Shown here: piece by piece, positions 46,423 to 55,152 of the stretch
Numbering within the stretch: the first letter of the stretch is position 1
How the letters are laid out: every line of letters starts with the position of its first letter
Assembly (NCBI RefSeq): GCF_009659375.1
Contig: NZ_WJQT01000002.1
Span: 186,001-250,000 of the forward strand
Direction: 5' to 3'
Origin: Fundicoccus ignavus
Lineage (GTDB): Bacteria; Bacillota; Bacilli; Lactobacillales; Aerococcaceae
DNA length: 64,000 bases
Notes under the pieces: model-generated
Database searches by the model: none
What the model saw: the letters and a program-made list of their open reading frames with translations, nothing else
What the model was told of the DNA's origin: nothing
Position numbers and translations under genes: made by a program

Positions 46423-46460
46423 AACCCCTAGAGCCGCAAGGCTTCAGGGGTTGTTTTTTT
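46423..46460 (+). terminator. terminator after hup
   Basis: AACCCCT (46423-46429) pairs with AGGGGTT (46446-46452), with inner AGCC/GGCT pairing, followed by GTTTTTTT. Confidence 0.9.
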
Positions 46461-46590
46461 GTTTTGAGGTTGAAGTGTTGACCAATTGCGGACTAATTTG
46501 ACCGAGTTACTTAATTAAACGGCGGTGTAATCAGTCTATTTTGAATCAAAATATGAATATTTCTTGGAACTTTTTATGATGGGCAGTTCA

Positions 46591-46599
46591 TGTTATAAT
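46591..46599 (+). promoter_or_regulatory. extended -10 promoter of the TPR gene
   Basis: TGTTATAAT (46591-46599) is 34 bases before the chosen start codon. It lies inside a longer in-frame extension of the reading frame, which argues that the extension is not translated. Confidence 0.6.
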
Positions 46600-46632
46600 G
46601 GTATAGGTGTAGTAAACAAGAGGGGGCAGAAC

Positions 46633-47937
46633 ATGTCTTTATTCGATGAAATTATGAAAGATTTATCCAGAGCTGAGGATTTAGAACAGCTTTCGATACT
46701 ATTAGAAGAATATTATATAGAAGCAGAAAACGATCAAGTGATTTTTAATGAGATGATTAATGTTGCAGCATATTATGCTAATAGAGGGTATCGAGACGTA
46801 CAAATCGATATTCTAAAAGCTCTTTATGAAATTAATGTGTCAGCAAAAATCATTTATTTAATCGCGGAAGCTTATTATTTGTACGCACAGTACGAAGAAG
46901 CTTACCAATGGATAAAGAAAGTAGACGATAATTTACGTTATAAAAATTCTTTGCTAGAAGCTAAGATTCTAATTGAACTAGGAGATTTTAATCAAGCAAA
47001 AAGCTTATTAGAAAAATTGATTGCAAACTTTAATTTAAAAGCAGAACCGTACGTAGTACTGGCTGAGTTGTTCTATGATCGTCAATTTTATGAACAAGCT
47101 AAAACTTATTATCAAGCAGCTTATGAATATTTTCCTGAGAAAATTGATGCTAGAGTGGTTCGAATGAAACTTGTAGAACTTGAAAGTATTAAAGAAGTTA
47201 TTGATATACAGAAGATTGAGTCTCTGATGCTAACTGAAGATTTACCAATTGAAGAAGCTAACGAGTATTATATATTGGCAATCGCTTATTTTAAAGCGCA
47301 AATTATTGATAAAGCAATTGAGGCCTCTATTAAAGCCATTCAAGCAGATCGAGACCTAGTTGATGCCCGACTATTATTAATGGAGTTGTATGAAACTGTT
47401 AGCCAAAATAATGAGCTAAAAAAAACAATCGAGCAATTAGCGATTATGTTACCACCTTTCCACGAAGCGATTATGGACATTGCTGAAATTGCAAACCGTC
47501 ATAATTATTTTACAGATGACTTACTTGAAAAATTAATTGATTTTTATGATTATGTCGATAATGTTGAAGACCAATATCGAATCATGAGTTATCTTGTTAA
47601 TTATCAATTATCGATTAACAAACCTGAAAATGCATTACATTACTTAAAAACTTTAGCTTATGCGTTTGAAGACGAAATGTCACTCACACATTTATTCGCT
47701 AAAACTTACGAGGCATTAAATATGTTAGATCGTGCAGAGGTATTTTATAATAAAGCATTAGAATTAGGTGTTGGTGATTCTAGTTTAGTAATTGATGCAG
47801 TGAAATTTTATATGAATCAAGAACGATACGAAAAAGCGTATCTTATAACTGAGGACTTTAACAATTCTGCTTATCAAACTCAGGAGTTAGTAAATCTCAA
47901 CAATGAACTAAAAGAGATACTGTGGGATAAAGATTAA
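46633..47937 (+). CDS. TPR repeat protein (YpiA-like)
   Basis: The 434-aa protein is built of helical tetratricopeptide-type repeats (for example AYYANRGYRDVQIDILKALY and EQAKTYYQAAYEYFPEKIDA) with no signal or membrane segment. I choose ATG 46633 after AGAGGGGG, because the promoter lies inside the longer frame starting at 46564. Its place before ypiB and cca matches B. subtilis ypiA. A scaffold role is likely; no partner is known from sequence. Confidence 0.82.
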   Translation: MSLFDEIMKDLSRAEDLEQLSILLEEYYIEAENDQVIFNEMINVAAYYANRGYRDVQIDILKALYEINVSAKIIYLIAEAYYLYAQYEEAYQWIKKVDDNLRYKNSLLEAKILIELGDFNQAKSLLEKLIANFNLKAEPYVVLAELFYDRQFYEQAKTYYQAAYEYFPEKIDARVVRMKLVELESIKEVIDIQKIESLMLTEDLPIEEANEYYILAIAYFKAQIIDKAIEASIKAIQADRDLVDARLLLMELYETVSQNNELKKTIEQLAIMLPPFHEAIMDIAEIANRHNYFTDDLLEKLIDFYDYVDNVEDQYRIMSYLVNYQLSINKPENALHYLKTLAYAFEDEMSLTHLFAKTYEALNMLDRAEVFYNKALELGVGDSSLVIDAVKFYMNQERYEKAYLITEDFNNSAYQTQELVNLNNELKEILWDKD

Positions 47938-47976
47938 TTAATCACAACACATAACAAATAGAAAGTGGGAACAAAC

Positions 47977-48525
47977 ATGATTAATAACAATCAACGTAAA
48001 AGACAATTTATTGAATATTTACTTCAAAAATATCATCATGTTAATCCGACTGTTACTTACTTACTAAATTATTTAAAAACACAACCAAATACTATGGATT
48101 CAATCATCTTCACTGAAAACGTCAAATATGCTCCTAGAGGCATTTATATATCTTATCAACAAAATACGCAAGTGCCTTTTGTATATTATAAGGATCAGTT
48201 AAGCTATACGATGTGTGAACAAGCCTTTCATGATATTCGATTAAACTCTAAATTTAATCAACAGAAATTCTATCTTGAATTAAATATTCCGGATTACTTC
48301 CAACAACTCTATTATTTAGATATCTTTGAGGAAAATCCTTTTTTACCAGAAAACGAAGAATTAATTCAATCAACGGATGTTCACTTAGAAAGGCTAAGCA
48401 TTGAAGCGAATATTCAGCAACTAAGTCGTAAATTAGATGCTGCACTTGAAAAACATCAGTTTGAAGAAGTGAGTTATTACTTAAAACAGATCGAGCAATT
48501 ACGAGGTGAACTAAATGAAAATTGA
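47977..48525 (+). CDS. ypiB: YpiB family protein (UPF0302)
   Basis: This 182-aa protein matches the YpiB/UPF0302 family by its layout: FIEYLLQKYHHVNPTVTYLLNYL near the start, the AFHDIRLN block in the middle and a C-terminal IDEALD-like helix region (KLDAALEKHQFEEVSYYLKQ). I choose ATG 47977 after AAGTGGGA. It overlaps cca by 11 bases. The family is conserved in Firmicutes; its biochemical function is not established. Confidence 0.82.
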   Translation: MINNNQRKRQFIEYLLQKYHHVNPTVTYLLNYLKTQPNTMDSIIFTENVKYAPRGIYISYQQNTQVPFVYYKDQLSYTMCEQAFHDIRLNSKFNQQKFYLELNIPDYFQQLYYLDIFEENPFLPENEELIQSTDVHLERLSIEANIQQLSRKLDAALEKHQFEEVSYYLKQIEQLRGELNEN

Positions 48526-49753
48526 TTTAGACAATCAGCTGTTTCAATCAGCTTTGCCTGTCTTAAGTACCATTGAGTCTCATGGTTATGAGGCTTATTT
48601 TGTTGGTGGATGTGTCCGTGATACTTTATTGGAACTTCCTATCCATGATATCGATATAGCAAGCAGCGCGACTCCCGATGAAATTGAAGCGATGTTTAAG
48701 CATACGTTTGAAGTGGGGAAAGAGCATGGAACGATAGTTGTTTTGCATAATGATGTGCCTTATGAGGTGACGACCTTTAGAACTGAAGGGGCATATAGTG
48801 ACTTTAGAAGGCCCGATGAAGTACAATTTGTTCGTAATCTTGAAGAAGACACATTGAGACGTGACTTTACGATTAATGCACTAGCATTTGATCATTATGG
48901 AAATCTATATGATTACCATCAAGGTTTACCAGACTTAAAAGCTAAATTAATTAGAGCAGTTGGGACAGCCCAGGAACGATTCAACGAGGACGCCTTAAGA
49001 ATGATCCGTGCAATTCGTTTTGCAAGCCAGTTAGGTTTTACAATTGAAGCTAAAACTTTTACATCATTACAAGAGTTAGCGCCATTAATTGAGAATGTAT
49101 CTATTGAGAGAATTAGAATTGAAATTAGTAAATTTTTTCAGGGTGAATTCTTCCATTTAAATGGAGATTTATTACCAGAATCAGGTTTACCTCCTTACAT
49201 AAAAGCTTTCTCTAAAATTGACGTAAAAGCTGGTATCGCCGGTTTGAAGCATCATTTAAAACCTTTGATTGAAAATGAATTGACCAGAGAAGAAAGTTTT
49301 GTCTGGGCATTATTCTTACATAGCGCTGGAATCAATGAGAAAAGCACGATAAAAAGATTGCTTTCGAGTTGGACACATAGTAATCAATTGATTCGTGATG
49401 TTCAAGATACGATTCAATTGTTATTAGCAACCGATGCTAATCAATTGAATTCATGGTTAGTTTATCAATTTTCCGATTATATCGTGAAACAAATGATCGA
49501 CTATTTGGGAGCTCATCAAAACGAGAAGCGAACAGAACTGTTAAAATTATATGAACAGTTGCCAATCTATCATCGTAAAGAACTTCAATTAGACGGGCGC
49601 CGTATTATGCAAGTATTGAATATGGAAAAAGGGGGTCCCATCGTAGGGAAACTCTTGTTAGAAGTTGAAAAACTAGTCGTGATGGGTCAACTAGAAAATG
49701 ATGAACAACTTTTATTGAATTACGTGAAACAAGCGTATCAATCAACTAATTAA
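48515..49753 (+). CDS. cca: CCA tRNA nucleotidyltransferase
   Basis: This enzyme adds or repairs the CCA end of tRNAs. The 412-aa class II protein has the head motif GG (31-32) with RD and the metal-binding pair Asp45/Asp47 in HDIDIASS, then the flexible RRPDEVQF and DFTINALAF blocks and the neck motif EDALRMIRAIRFASQLGF. Start ATG follows GAGGTGA inside ypiB. As a lone enzyme in a low-GC Firmicute it probably adds all three nucleotides. Confidence 0.95.
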   Translation: MKIDLDNQLFQSALPVLSTIESHGYEAYFVGGCVRDTLLELPIHDIDIASSATPDEIEAMFKHTFEVGKEHGTIVVLHNDVPYEVTTFRTEGAYSDFRRPDEVQFVRNLEEDTLRRDFTINALAFDHYGNLYDYHQGLPDLKAKLIRAVGTAQERFNEDALRMIRAIRFASQLGFTIEAKTFTSLQELAPLIENVSIERIRIEISKFFQGEFFHLNGDLLPESGLPPYIKAFSKIDVKAGIAGLKHHLKPLIENELTREESFVWALFLHSAGINEKSTIKRLLSSWTHSNQLIRDVQDTIQLLLATDANQLNSWLVYQFSDYIVKQMIDYLGAHQNEKRTELLKLYEQLPIYHRKELQLDGRRIMQVLNMEKGGPIVGKLLLEVEKLVVMGQLENDEQLLLNYVKQAYQSTN

Positions 49754-49801
49754 GAAAACAGATGTTTTCTACTGTATAAAGGAAATTGAGGGATACTAAC
49801 C

Positions 49802-52360
49802 ATGACTAAAATCGCAATTGTTGATATTGAAACAACTGGGCCTCGAATTGATGAAGGGGACCAGATTATTCAATTAGCAGCAGTAATCATAGAAGATGGG
49901 CTCATTATCCATGAACACTCGATGTTGATTAATCCTGAACGAGACATTCCTGTACACATATCACAATTAACTGGAATTGAAGCATCTACTGTAGCGAAAG
50001 CACCAACATTCGAGAAAGTAGCAGGCTTGTGGTATGAACGATTAAATGACTGTGTTTTCGTTGCACATAATTTAGCGTTAGACTTAACTTTTTTAACAGA
50101 ATACTTTAATATATATGGCTTTGATAACTTTAAGCCAAAAGCATTAGATACAGTTAAATTAGCCAAAATATTAGTTCCTCAAGCGCAGGGCTTTAACTTA
50201 AATGATTTAAGTGAATATTTTGACTTGCCGTTTGCTAATGCTCATGATGCTTTAGCCGATGCTCAATTGACGACACAATTATTACATCATTTGGCTTTAG
50301 AGGTAAAAATGTTGGATAATGTCACTTTAGAAAGAATATTACCATTTGTAGAAGCATTACCGAATGATGAAGCTGAATTACTAAAGCATCCAGATCATTA
50401 TTTATTAAAAGAAGAGGTTGTTGTAAAAGCACAAGAAAAGATCGTTAATGTTTCAGAAGGTGTGATCAAGCAGTCCAATAAACATCAGCAATTAGCACAA
50501 CTAATTATCGAAAAAGCTCATCAGGAAAAATTACTTGTCGTTGAAGATATCGTTGCACCAATCAACCCAACTGTCATTAAACGGTTATTGGAAGAAATCA
50601 TTGATCAAGGACAAGCTTTTTGCTTTGCGACAAGACAATCTAGTAATTTAAATGATTGGCGAAGTTTTATTTTGAATTATTTTTCTGTAGAAAAACTGGT
50701 TGTGTTAAAGAATGCACGTCATTTTATACATGTTGCAGCCTTTGAGCAATTATTGAAAACTTATAAAATTGAGCATGCTAATCAACAAGAATTATTAGTG
50801 ATTGCTGCCACCATCAATTGGTTGACTCAAACCAATTCGGGAGATTTTGCAGAAATTAATCAAGAATTAAACATACAACCCATATTAGTCAAACGTTGTG
50901 GTCGCTATTTATCAAAGAAAACGCATAAGTTTTATCAACAAATGATAAAAAATAGTTATGCGGCTCAAATAGTTTTACTTGATCATCGGTTCTTAACAGA
51001 ATTGACAAGATATCACCGAGATATAAGCGATTCTTTCTTTGAGCGTTGGTTAATTGTTGATAATTTAAGTATCTACACTAAAGCTGTAAGACAAACGTAC
51101 CAAGATGAATTAGCAGTAAGTGAATGGTTTACAAAGACTCGTTTGTTAGCAGATCATTTATCTTACCGTGAGGAAGTATCGCAACAAGCCTCTCATTTCA
51201 TCAAACAATTAAATGTAATGACGAAATTATTAAATGATTTAAGTAATTATTGCCAATATTTACTTGAAGGTGAACAGAAAACTCAGCCAACGCCTTCTAA
51301 AATTGAGCATTATGTCTCAATGAAAGACACAGCAAGCCAATATTTTTTAGACTCAATCGACGAGATTTATCAGCTACACAGTAAATTAGCGAAAGTTCTT
51401 AAAGCAGATATAACCTTAATAAATGTTATCAATGATATAGATAAAAAATGGTATTATCAATTTAATTTGCTAGAAGAAACGTTGTATCATATGATAACAT
51501 CCAAACTTTCACAAAATTACTGGGTACTAGCTGCTGAAAGTATCCAAGGCCAATTTTTTCATGTAAAAATCATAAATCAGGCTTTAATTATAGATGACTC
51601 ACATGTTAACTATTTAGAGCGATTTAATCAGGTGATTCTATTTAGCCCGGGCGACTATCATCATTTACAAAAAAACGGTAGCTATCAATGGTTACAATTA
51701 AGCAATTTTAAATATTTTCTATTGCCTAAGCAAACCAGTAATGCTTCAGTTACAATTAATGTCCCGATAGAATACATTTTAGATAAAGAAGTTGAGACTG
51801 AAAAAAGTGAATTTGGCCAACTACAGAGAATTTATATTGAAGATAATTTAGAAAACTACAAAGATTATTTATTAATTCTTGTAAATAGTAAAACTGCTGC
51901 TCAAAAAGCTTATCGCATGCTTTCTCAATCAGAACTAATTAGAAGTCGCTATTCTTTACACGCACAAGGCGTAAGTGGTAGTTTGAAGAAAATTAAGCGT
52001 CGTGCTAAAGAGATGCAACCTTCAATTGTTATAATGAGTTGGAATGCACTGCTCAATGAACAATGGTGTTTAGAGAATGAATTGTTTGAAATATTCATTA
52101 CAAGTTTACCTTTTAATTCACCAAAAATGGCCAGTATTCAAGCCATGACGGAATATTTGACAGAAGACATAGAAGCTGGATTTCATAAAATTTTATTGCC
52201 ACAGATGATTCAAAATTTTAAATTTATAGTAAGTTATTTAGAAAATAACTTTCAACTAAACACTGTTAATCTGTTTGATGAGCGTGTTTTTACTAAGTAC
52301 TATTCGCAACAAGTACGCGAACAATTAGAAGATTTAGTAAAATTTGAAATTTGTCAGTAA
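49802..52360 (+). CDS. dinG: DinG-family protein: active DEDDh exonuclease domain, degenerate helicase domain
   Basis: The 852-aa protein has the Firmicutes DinG layout: an N-terminal DnaQ-like exonuclease fused to an XPD/DinG-type helicase. Exonuclease residues are intact: Asp8 and Glu10 (VDIETTG), Asn90 and Asp94 (AHNLALD), His148 and Asp153 (HDALADA). The helicase part is recognisable in outline but has lost its motifs. Where Walker A should follow VVE (246-248) the text is DIVAPINPT; the DEAH box reads DNLS (420-423); the first Fe-S cysteine region reads ARHFIHVAAFEQLL; the C-terminal QGxGRLIR motif is absent. The frame is open and in the normal place between cca and ypmB-asnS-dnaD. S. 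aureus DinG is a known precedent for a helicase turned nuclease. I expect a 3'-5' exonuclease without helicase activity. Confidence 0.88.
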   Translation: MTKIAIVDIETTGPRIDEGDQIIQLAAVIIEDGLIIHEHSMLINPERDIPVHISQLTGIEASTVAKAPTFEKVAGLWYERLNDCVFVAHNLALDLTFLTEYFNIYGFDNFKPKALDTVKLAKILVPQAQGFNLNDLSEYFDLPFANAHDALADAQLTTQLLHHLALEVKMLDNVTLERILPFVEALPNDEAELLKHPDHYLLKEEVVVKAQEKIVNVSEGVIKQSNKHQQLAQLIIEKAHQEKLLVVEDIVAPINPTVIKRLLEEIIDQGQAFCFATRQSSNLNDWRSFILNYFSVEKLVVLKNARHFIHVAAFEQLLKTYKIEHANQQELLVIAATINWLTQTNSGDFAEINQELNIQPILVKRCGRYLSKKTHKFYQQMIKNSYAAQIVLLDHRFLTELTRYHRDISDSFFERWLIVDNLSIYTKAVRQTYQDELAVSEWFTKTRLLADHLSYREEVSQQASHFIKQLNVMTKLLNDLSNYCQYLLEGEQKTQPTPSKIEHYVSMKDTASQYFLDSIDEIYQLHSKLAKVLKADITLINVINDIDKKWYYQFNLLEETLYHMITSKLSQNYWVLAAESIQGQFFHVKIINQALIIDDSHVNYLERFNQVILFSPGDYHHLQKNGSYQWLQLSNFKYFLLPKQTSNASVTINVPIEYILDKEVETEKSEFGQLQRIYIEDNLENYKDYLLILVNSKTAAQKAYRMLSQSELIRSRYSLHAQGVSGSLKKIKRRAKEMQPSIVIMSWNALLNEQWCLENELFEIFITSLPFNSPKMASIQAMTEYLTEDIEAGFHKILLPQMIQNFKFIVSYLENNFQLNTVNLFDERVFTKYYSQQVREQLEDLVKFEICQ

Positions 52361-52418
52361 AACTCTATGGAAAATATGGTAGAATATGGGATGACCAATT
52401 GATAGAGGGGGTTAGTTG

Positions 52419-52895
52419 TTGAATCGTAAAACTGTTTCAGTTTTAACAGCAATTTTTCTAGTTTTGTTAATAAGTATTCTTGGTGTCTTTATGCAGAGCC
52501 AAGCGCGAATTAATCAAGCTGAAGAAGAGACTGTCAACTTAGTTAAATATGACTTTAATGTAGATAAAATCAATAAATTTTATTGGGTAACGACTGATAA
52601 TACTTATTTTAGTTTAGATTTTATCGATGACGAAGGAGTACAACATTTTGCTATTGTCGCCCAAGAGGGTGGCGATATTCAGTATTTTTCCGAAAATGAA
52701 ATAATTTCTGAGCAAGATGCTAATGATCTAACAATAAATGAAACTTCCATGACTAATATTATTCAGACTCGCTTAGGTTTATTGAATAATGAACCAGTTT
52801 GGGAAGTAACTTTAAAAAATGACAATAATACGTTAACTTACTATTATGTCAATGCGTTAACAGGCCTTTGGGTTAAAACGATCTCAAATATTTAA
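52419..52895 (+). CDS. ypmB: YpmB-like membrane-anchored protein
   Basis: This protein of 158-159 aa has one N-terminal membrane segment (about 7-27) and an outer domain of the DUF5590/PepSY-like type, ending in YYYVNALTGLWVKTI. It matches YpmB by sequence layout and by its place between dinG and asnS. Two adjacent TTG codons (52416, 52419) could start it; the second is 7 bases from the AGAGGGGG site and is preferred. Function unknown; PepSY-like domains often modulate extracellular enzymes. Confidence 0.78.
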   Translation: MNRKTVSVLTAIFLVLLISILGVFMQSQARINQAEEETVNLVKYDFNVDKINKFYWVTTDNTYFSLDFIDDEGVQHFAIVAQEGGDIQYFSENEIISEQDANDLTINETSMTNIIQTRLGLLNNEPVWEVTLKNDNNTLTYYYVNALTGLWVKTISNI

Positions 52896-52919
52896 AATGA
52901 TATATTTCAAGGAGGATTT

Positions 52920-54218
52920 ATGGAAACTATTACAATGTCACAAGCGGCTCAATTTGTTGATCAAAAAGTAACGATCAATGCTTGGGTAACAAATAAGAGA
53001 AGTAGCGGTAAGATTGCCTTTTTACAATTACGTGATGGGTCAGCTTACTTCCAAGGAGTTGTTTTAAAAAGCGACGTTTCTGAGGAGGTATTTGATACAG
53101 CTAAATCTTTACATCAAGAATCAAGTGTTCGTCTTGTTGGAACTGTACAAGCAGATAACCGTTCAACATTAGGGTTTGAACTTTTAGTTGAGGATATCGA
53201 ATTATTAGGTGCAAGTGAAGATTATCCAATCACGCCTAAAGAACACGGTACTGATTTCTTAATGGACCACCGTCACTTATGGTTACGTTCTTCAAAACAA
53301 CATGCAATTATGCAAGTTCGTAATGAAATTATTCGTGCAACTTACGAATTCATGAATAACAATGGATTTATTAAAGTTGATCCGCCGATTTTGACAGGTA
53401 GTTCACCTGAAGGGACAACAGAATTGTTCCATACCAAATACTTCGATGAAGATGCGTTCTTATCTCAAAGTGGTCAATTATATCTAGAAGCTGCAGCAAT
53501 GGCTTTTGGTAAAGTATTCTCATTCGGACCAACTTTCCGAGCTGAAAAATCTAAGACAAGACGTCACTTAATTGAATTCTGGATGATGGAACCAGAAATG
53601 GCTTTTGTTGAGCACGCTGAAAGCTTAGAAGTACAAGAAAAATATGTTGCTTACGTTGTACGCAATGTTATTGATAATTGTGAAATAGCTTTAAAAACTT
53701 TAGGGCGTGATGTTGAGTTATTAGAGAAATACACAAAAACACCATACCCACGCATTGAATATACTGACGCTATTACATTATTAAATGAGAACGGCTTTGA
53801 TGATATTCAATGGGGCGATGACTTTGGTTCACCTCATGAGACATTTATTGCAAGTCAATATGAGCAACCAATCTTTATCTTACATTATCCAAAAGATATT
53901 AAACCTTTCTACATGAAAGAAAACCCTAATGATCCACGTACTGTACTTTGTGCAGATATGATTGCTCCAGAAGGATATGGAGAAATTATTGGTGGTTCAG
54001 AACGTATCGCAGATTATGAAAAAATCATGACTAATATTGAAAAATATGGTTTAGATCCTGAAGCTTATGCTTGGTATTCAGATCTGTCAAAATATGGACC
54101 AGTACCACATTCAGGTTTTGGTATCGGACTTGAACGTGCAGTAGCTTGGTTAACAGGTATTGAGCATATTCGTGAAACAGCACCGTTCCCACGTTTATTA
54201 AACCGTCTTTACCCATAA
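52920..54218 (+). CDS. asnS: asparaginyl-tRNA synthetase
   Basis: AsnS charges tRNA-Asn. The 432-aa class II enzyme has the N-terminal OB-fold ([20 protein letters not shown]), motif 2 [19 protein letters not shown] and motif 3 [15 protein letters not shown]. Start ATG closely follows AAGGAGG. No T-box leader is present; the gap to ypmB is only 24 bases. The asnS-dnaD pair is conserved. Confidence 0.97.
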   Translation: METITMSQAAQFVDQKVTINAWVTNKRSSGKIAFLQLRDGSAYFQGVVLKSDVSEEVFDTAKSLHQESSVRLVGTVQADNRSTLGFELLVEDIELLGASEDYPITPKEHGTDFLMDHRHLWLRSSKQHAIMQVRNEIIRATYEFMNNNGFIKVDPPILTGSSPEGTTELFHTKYFDEDAFLSQSGQLYLEAAAMAFGKVFSFGPTFRAEKSKTRRHLIEFWMMEPEMAFVEHAESLEVQEKYVAYVVRNVIDNCEIALKTLGRDVELLEKYTKTPYPRIEYTDAITLLNENGFDDIQWGDDFGSPHETFIASQYEQPIFILHYPKDIKPFYMKENPNDPRTVLCADMIAPEGYGEIIGGSERIADYEKIMTNIEKYGLDPEAYAWYSDLSKYGPVPHSGFGIGLERAVAWLTGIEHIRETAPFPRLLNRLYP

Positions 54219-54230
54219 TTAATAACTACA

Positions 54231-54270
54231 AAAAAACAATTGCCTGCTTTGTCAGTCAATTGTTTTTTTA
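54231..54270 (+). terminator. terminator after asnS
   Basis: AAAAAACAATTG (54231-54242) pairs with CAATTGTTTTTT (54257-54268). Confidence 0.8.
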
Positions 54271-54300
54271 ACACTGAATCTACTTGAAAGGGGAGAGAAA

Positions 54301-55044
54301 ATGAAATCATCAATTTATGACTGGATGAAAGATGGCTTCACAATGGTTCCGAATGTACTATTTAATCGATTTCATCAGCTAAATTTATCATCTGATGAAA
54401 TGTTGTTAATTCTCTATTTGTTTTCACAAATGAATCAAAGTCATTCGATTGAAGAAACGACTAAGATTGCGAATCAGCTAGGGTGGACATCTAACAAATT
54501 ATTTAGTGAACTTAATCATCTAATGGATAAAAACTTTTTATCGATTGAGCTTGTACCTGATAAAAATGGTAAGCAAACAGACCATTATAGCTTACGACCT
54601 TTATTTGAACAATTGGATGAACGCTATTATCAAAAGACAGCTGCTAAAGATAAACAAGTTCAGACCCATAAAGCGATTGCTAAAGAAGATGATTTGTTTA
54701 AAGAAACTGAATCTTTAGTAATGACGTTTGAAAACGAATTTGGTAGAATGTTGACACCGTTAGAATTAGAAACGTTAAACAACTGGATTTCTAAAGATAA
54801 CTATCAACCTGCTTTAATTAAATATGCTTTGAAAGAAGCGGTTATTCATCAAGCATTAAGTTTAAAATATATCGATCGTATATTGTTAACTTGGGAAAAG
54901 AAAAATATTCGTACAGTGAATGAGGCTCAAAGGGAATCAGAAAGATTCCAACAAGGCCAACAAAAGAATATACCACCTAAGTCAAACAATAATCGATATG
55001 ATCATTTTGAAATTCCGTTATATGATTGGAAATCTAATAACTAA
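54301..55044 (+). CDS. dnaD: DnaD primosomal protein
   Basis: DnaD helps load the replicative helicase at oriC and at restart sites in low-GC Firmicutes. The 247-aa protein has the N-terminal winged-helix domain (about 10-115) and the C-terminal DnaB_2/DnaD-like helical domain (about 138-205, FENEFGRMLTPLELETLNNW), then a basic unstructured tail. Start ATG follows AAAGGGGAG. In Bacillus nth comes next; here no nth is seen and the convergent PBP gene follows. Confidence 0.94.
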   Translation: MKSSIYDWMKDGFTMVPNVLFNRFHQLNLSSDEMLLILYLFSQMNQSHSIEETTKIANQLGWTSNKLFSELNHLMDKNFLSIELVPDKNGKQTDHYSLRPLFEQLDERYYQKTAAKDKQVQTHKAIAKEDDLFKETESLVMTFENEFGRMLTPLELETLNNWISKDNYQPALIKYALKEAVIHQALSLKYIDRILLTWEKKNIRTVNEAQRESERFQQGQQKNIPPKSNNNRYDHFEIPLYDWKSNN

Positions 55045-55107
55045 TAAATTTATTGCTTCAATTTGATTAATATGAATTAATCTCTTGTCATCTATTAGGA
55101 GAAAAAC

Positions 55108-55146
55108 AAAGAAGCGTTCAGGCAAAAAAACCTGAACGCTTCTTTT
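55108..55146. terminator. bidirectional terminator between dnaD and PBP1A
   Basis: A perfect 15-bp stem (55108-55122 with 55131-55145) and 8-nt loop with T and A runs on either side can end both convergent transcripts. Confidence 0.9.
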
Positions 55147-55152
55147 AAATTG

